Positions 57,031 through 62,039 of a stretch of DNA of 62,039 nt are shown here, in pieces. The position numbers and the translations under genes are program-made. The stretch's first letter is position 1. The number at the start of each line of letters is the position of its first letter. Below the pieces are notes generated by a model, which was not told where the DNA came from, made no database searches, and worked only from the letters and a program-made list of their open reading frames with translations. Source of the stretch: Flammula alnicola (taxonomy: Eukaryota > Basidiomycota > Agaricomycetes > Agaricales > Strophariaceae); assembly GCA_015499995.1 (NCBI GenBank), contig JADNRV010000287.1, positions 1 through 62,039 on the forward strand, in the 5' to 3' direction.

Positions 57031-57953
57031 CGGAATGCGATATAAATACTCAATACAAGTACCTCGACCCCACTGCGGCTCGGTAGAGTTTGTGCTTCGT
57101 CAGTGCCATGAAGGACTTTGGTGGTTGAGATAGAAGGTTGGTCACTTTTGGGTCACTTGGTACGAATACAGGGTTTTCTCCAAAAGGATGTCGTGCGTTC
57201 ATGTGCGGTCAGATATAAAGCATGTCTACTAAACTCCATACCCAATACAGGGCAAGGTCTACAGCCGTTCAGACGGGTATCGGTCTTCCTTCAGTACTTA
57301 AGGTTACACAGGGTATACGGTCATCTAAAAAACACCACCTGCGCATGTTTAATTATATAAATTAAGCGTGGTCTTCATGCGAGGCAATCAAGACTGCAGA
57401 TACAAATCATATCAAGAAGAAAGACAGATCCGTAAGCAATGCCACTTACGCAAGGATGTCCCATCTCGCTTGACAGAATACTAAAATTATCGATGAGCAA
57501 TAGAATTCACACCAATTCATGGCCGTACCTCGAAGTCATCTCCGTAAAAGACGACGATATCTCCTGTACAAGGCTGATGACGAAGTTTGGCCTTGCTGCT
57601 TTTGCAGCCGCTTTCCCTTCTTGGGACTTTCAGTAGGTTCCTCGCCACTCCGTCATCCTCAGCGGTTCGGCAATCCACCCAGTGTCCTCCTCCTCTCATC
57701 ATTTTCTCCTGCGCGTAACTGGCTAGAATCGCCTTCAGCCTGTTCGACCGCTATAGGCCCTCCCAGAGATCGAGGGGTCACAATCAAGACAACCGTACAT
57801 CCAAGGGCCAGACAGTGACACACTTCTGCTTTGCGCGGATAAGGTCCCGACCCTGCAAAGGTGGTCAGTTTCAACGTCTCTTCATACATCGAGGAAGACG
57901 GTCACCCTTTTAGAACCTGAATAACCAAGCAAGCAATCTCAAACGATTCACAG
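57031..57953. other. Uncertain region between RCC2-type gene and next gene
   Basis: May contain a 5' exon of the RCC2-type gene at 57530-57660 (Lys/Ala-rich frame) and introns. Nothing can be fixed with confidence because frames here are disturbed. Confidence 0.3.
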
Positions 57954-60900
57954 CTAATTGTTCTCTTTTAATTCTCCAAACCATCGAGCTCGATGGACAA
58001 CCGCTTCCTTGGCTTGGTTGATACAAGTAGGAAGATTTGACCATTCGTAGTAGTTGTTAGTGTTACTTGGGACTTCCAGACGTATACATAAAGTATGGGC
58101 TGGATAAAGCGTCTGATCAGAGAAATAAGGACGACTTGCGAGACCACGCACTATTCTCCGCCATTGGTCGAATAAGCGGCACATTCAGCTGGATATCTCG
58201 CAGAAAATTTGGCATGCTCCTGTAACCGAGAATATTGCTAGTGAAAATGTGTTTGATAAAAACGCTTGGTTTTCACTGATGTAGTACGAAAATCTGTGTT
58301 CCATCTTTAAACTTGCCCAATTTGTTGGCAGGGATCTGGGAATGACATTCAATGGCGCAGATAGCGGGAGGCGCTCTTGAGGATCTCGAATCCATATCAA
58401 GTCGCGGCATAAGGAGGCACGAAGGTTGTTTATCCTATACGCACACTTCAGAAAATTGACCACGAAAAAAAATCGAATCAAGCACCTTGCAAACGAACTC
58501 GGACACTTCCGATGCCTTAAAGCTGCCTGAAAGTTCATTCTTCCACAATCTTTGCAGAACCACCTCGCGGAAAAGAATTATCGATGACTTGGACACCGTA
58601 AGAACCAACAGATGAAGAGGGATGACGCTGCTATATAGCTCGCTCAAAGGATGATGCGAAACTTGTACTCATGATGAGACAGTCGAGCAGTTCGATATCG
58701 AGCGGTAGTAGGAAAAGAATTTTCCGGGTCGTCAAGTCGTCCAGGGCGTCTCGGGTACATTCTCTTCTGGGCCTGCTCAACACCGGAAGTAGACGCTGGA
58801 GAACGGAAGGTGGGTTCCACCAAGGATGGTCGAAGTTGACGTTGTCGCGTTTGGCAAATCGATTCCTCGCCGCCAGCAGCCATTTTAAGCGGAACCGCCA
58901 CTGCACTTGCCCAGATAGCGACTGCCTCAGCTCATTCACGAGCCCTTGTTATCTTCAACTTGAAGGCGAGTTTCCTACAGACATACCATAAATAATACAA
59001 TAGAGATATGCATCTCAAAAACGAACCTGGACGCCCAAGATCCTGAAATAACCCAACATCGCATAACCAAACTCCTCTGGAATTGCAGTGACCAATGGTC
59101 TTTGAGGCGACGGTTGAAATGATAATGGTAAGTGGCCTTCCAAACAAGTAAGAATCGATGAGAGCCTGTAATTCTTCGGGAATAGGTGAAGGCACATATT
59201 CGGAAAAATGGCTTGTGGATCTGTGACCGGTTGGGTTGATCAGAAGCCACCAAGTTCATGGCATTGCCATCCTCGCCGATCATTATAGAGCTACCTTGGG
59301 CATTAGCGTCCTCGGCCCCTGTCAGCAATTTCGCGTCGTTATCGCGAGCATTTTTTCGGAAGGCAGACTGGCATACTCGTTTGTGGTACGCTTTGAAGAG
59401 GATCGGGATGAGGCGTAGGCGTTCAATTAGATTAGGTCGTTCGGCGCTCGGACTAGACTCTTTCTTCATGTCTGATAATAGCGACTGAGGTCCGTCTCGA
59501 TGGTTAGGATAGGTAGATTGGCTTGAGCATCGCCCATGTTGAACTTGAATAAGTGTCTGAGGTGCATCTTAGGAGGCAACTTTTGGCTAAATTCTCTTTC
59601 GATATTCATATCACCTCCATCGAGCGACCCGGCTGTATTCATCGGTAATGCAGGTAGCTGGTGGAATTGTCGCGTTGAGATAGACTCTCACTCGCTGATT
59701 GGTGGGGTCCTGGATTTTCGCTTGTTGCAATAACGTTATTAGGCTTGGACGGAATAGAAATTACAGATGCGTCTCGGGGCGGAATACCAGGGCCCTCCAG
59801 GTGCCCGAGTTACTTTCTGTAGCGGTTTCGCTTTAGATGAGGGTGGAGCAATTTTTTTCCAGGTACTGTCAAGGAAATTGTCGATAGAAGCTGAAGCTGA
59901 CTCGAATTTGATCAATTTCGAGTTATCAGGAATGGATGAAGATAAAAATCTTGGTATAGAACGAGTGATAGCAGGAACCGAGAGAGTGAGTGCGCTTGGA
60001 AGGCAGAGACTCGACATCGGGTCGGCAATGATTGACGACGGACTGTTGATATTGGATAGAGACGGGGGCGAAATTTTGTTTTCATCTAACCCGGCTGCTC
60101 TGCCTGAATAGCTACCAGTGGAAGCATCTTCCGCCTTCTGAGTATTGGAACTGGTAGGACATTTATCGAAATCTATTCGTGTTCCACCTTGCGAAGTATC
60201 TGAAATGTTGGTACGTTTTGGGAGTTTGGGAGACGCATATCTCGGAGCTCGTCGTCTGAATTTCGGTTTATCTTCTGAAGATAAATCCTTGGATGAAGGC
60301 GCCTCGAAAGGCTCAGGAGGAGGATTAATCTTCACGGAGGGACTTTCTAGATTGGATCCTAGGGGTAAGGGACAGACAAATGCCCGTGTACTAAATAAAA
60401 TATTAGCGAGCGATCGTTAGATCCCGTTCGAAAGAGCGCACGTAACAAGGTCCAAGGATGAGGAATCCATGCCTTCTCGGGAGATTTCGAAGCAGCGGAT
60501 AGATTCGTCAAGCATTAGCATTGGTGTCTCATATAGTAACCATGAGATGCCATTGGTGCATTTTGAACCCGACATCTCAGGCATCATGGCGAGTAGTTCT
60601 TCCCGGCTCTAATAAAAGACGAATTTAAGAAAAGAGAAAAAATTACGTATGTACAAGAGGGTGGCACTGACATTGGTCCATATTCTTGGCCTTAAATCCG
60701 ACTCCTTGATAGTTTGGTCCTCATCATCAGTCGATGCCGATCGGATAGCTTGCAAAGTCCTCCATTTCAGATGTTGGATTGTGGTTGAATCTTTCTCTGA
60801 GGTCGCTCAGCTACAGTGACGAGCTGATAGAAAAACGCGGCTTCACCGTTCGCTTTCGAAGTTTTCGGTTTGGATTGTGGTGTTTTCTTGACGGACACCA

Positions 60901-61133
60901 CTTTGACCTTTGTTTCGGAAGCGACAGCAGATTTTACGCGTTTCCTGGGTTTATCTTCTGTTGAATCCTTATCTTTCCTTGTGCGTTTCTTTCCTGTAAA
61001 AAGTAACAACGTTTCAGAGAATGAACAGAACAAATAATGCCACGCCCATTCTCTCACCTTTCGAGGGACTCTCGGCAGTCATCGACATTGCTGGGACGGG
61101 CTCATGATCCGGGATTTTTTGAGACTTTGCCAT
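57954..61133 (-). CDS. Large unrecognised multi-exon protein, frames disrupted
   Basis: Starts MAKSQKIPDHEPVPAMSMTA at 61133. A basic, nuclear-like segment (GKKRTRKDKDSTEDKPRKR) precedes IQHLKWRTLQAIRSASTDDE, EELLAMMPEMSGSKCTNGIS and WLLYETPMLMLDESIRCFEI. A Pro/Ser-rich region (KFRRRAPRYASPKLPKRTN) follows, then LIERLRLIPILFKAYHKRV, IPEELQALIDSYLFGRPL, WRFRLKWLLAARNRFAK, DLIWIRDPQERLPLSAPLN and the end SRPYFSDQTLYPAHTLCIRL...WFGELKENN. Several joins need either an intron or one missing base. The composition suggests a conserved nuclear protein. I do not recognise the family, and more than one gene is possible. Confidence 0.5.
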
Positions 61134-61350
61134 GGTAGGTTAGGACATAAAATCGAGGGTATATTGTCAGTTTAGCCAATCTCAACCGTACCAGGTCCGT
61201 ACGTTTGAGAAAGGCCAACGGGAAGAGATATTCGGAGGAAACACTGGCAAGTGCTTGAAGGATATTCGGACCTGACATTCCGCTGTCACGTGAGATGGGG
61301 AAGCGCCAATCAGGGACAGTTATCGCGTTCTCTCTCTCTCTCGAAAACCA
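61134..61350. promoter_or_regulatory. Shared divergent promoter
   Basis: 217 bp between the start codons of the unrecognised gene (minus) and ARV1 (plus). A CT-rich run (about 61329-61342) precedes the ARV1 start, as is common in fungal promoters. Confidence 0.4.
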
Positions 61351-62039
61351 ATGCCCATTTGCACGACATGTACGCACTCAATACCATACCTCTACACTGT
61401 ATATGAATCCGAATATAATCTACGACTCGAACAATGTGTGCGTGCCAATCTCGTTCAGGCATACCAAAATTACTGATGGTTCAACTGCCAAAGTAGCCCA
61501 GCTGCCATGAATTTGTCGATCCCTACGTCGAACACGACTCGTTGACCATATTATTGGACCTTATCCTCTTGAAACGCGGTGTATATCGACACCTGCTGTA
61601 TAATCGAGGCGCAGAACCGAGAAAATTAACAGGAGGGAGCAAGAAGGCGGATGTTCGCGAAACCACAGGAACGAAGCAGACTTCAGACGGCGGTCCAAAT
61701 GGATTCAGAAAAGAAATGTGTGCGAGGCCAGCTATCTTCTGTTTGAGATACGACCTATTTAATGCGAAGATTCATAGGACCGCTGGCTGCTTCTGTTTCA
61801 ACTTGGAACTGCGCTAATTCTGGTGGATGCGTGTACGTCCATTGCCAACTGTGATTCTACAAGATATTCAACTCTCATTCGTAAAAGTCATCAGGTCGAG
61901 TTACCTCAGTGGGTTCCACCCGTGTATTTATTGTTATGGATGTTCTCACCGTGAACTTCATTGTATATAGATGCCGATAAAGTCGCGGAAACGACTCGAT
62001 GGACAAAACAAACTGTGTTATCTTTTTTACGCATATTTC
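61351..62039 (+). CDS. ARV1: ARV1 sterol/sphingolipid homeostasis protein, partial
   Basis: ER membrane protein needed for normal distribution of sterols and GPI/ceramide precursors. Exon 1 (61351-61437) encodes MPICTTCTHSIPYLYTVYES to LEQC. Exon 2 starts at 61497 with PSCHEFVDPYVEHDSLTILL, completing the CxxC...CxxC zinc motif. The hallmark LILLKRGVYRHLLYNRG follows. Further on, WLLLFQLGTALILVDA (about 61770-61818) matches the first membrane region but is in another frame from exon 2, so an unplaced intron or a one-base deletion lies between. The gene runs off the right edge. Confidence 0.8.

Overview
The window looks like nuclear DNA of an agaricomycete (mushroom-forming) basidiomycete. Genes are intron-dense with introns mostly of 45-90 nt. 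Housekeeping genes (squalene synthase, the RNA polymerase III subunit Rpc25, a pyrimidine-nucleotide mitochondrial carrier, a Cdc4-type F-box/WD40 protein, SMC6, an RCC2-type protein, ARV1) sit among families typical of this class: F-box proteins, a DUF6593-like protein, and lineage-expanded proteins of unknown function. All calls come from reading the sequence; nothing was searched.

Layout. 1-4.2 kb: two frameshifted copies of a small unknown family (here called SVQTE) and a ten-exon F-box gene. 4.3-9.4 kb: a roughly 5.1-kb foldback element made of two inverted arrays of a 163-bp satellite, closed by inverted ends that contain an 18-nt palindrome. 9.4-12.2 kb: repeat-derived DNA with a 1.13-kb inverted-terminal-repeat element nested inside a second inverted-repeat pair. 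12.3-15.2 kb: copy A of a MGTRG/F-box-like family and the intact SVQTE copy. 15.7-18.2 kb: ERG9 divergent from a 70-aa gene. 18.2-31.5 kb: gene-poor, with two related four-segment membrane proteins, a DUF6593-like gene and two F-box genes. 32-34.7 kb: tRNA-Ile(AAU), RPC25 and a RIM2-type carrier. 35.3-43.1 kb: three more MGTRG/F-box-like genes in tandem, with duplication scars and two small non-autonomous elements. 44.4-49.2 kb: CDC4-like gene and a GNAT acetyltransferase. 49.5-62 kb: SMC6, an RCC2-type gene fused to a PHD finger, a large unrecognised gene and ARV1.

Main themes. (1) The carrier - MGTRG - CDC4 locus was tandemly amplified. Copies of the carrier 3' flank and of the CDC4 3' end survive between the MGTRG genes and mark the breakpoints. 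(2) At least eight F-box or F-box-like genes lie in 62 kb, which fits a birth-and-death ubiquitin-ligase adaptor repertoire. (3) Four non-autonomous inverted-repeat elements are visible with no transposase gene. (4) Coding frames at the two ends of the window (roughly 0-1.4 kb and 52.4-62 kb) carry many single-nucleotide deletions, often in short homopolymers, while the middle is clean. This suggests locally poor consensus or local gene decay, and gene models there are approximate.
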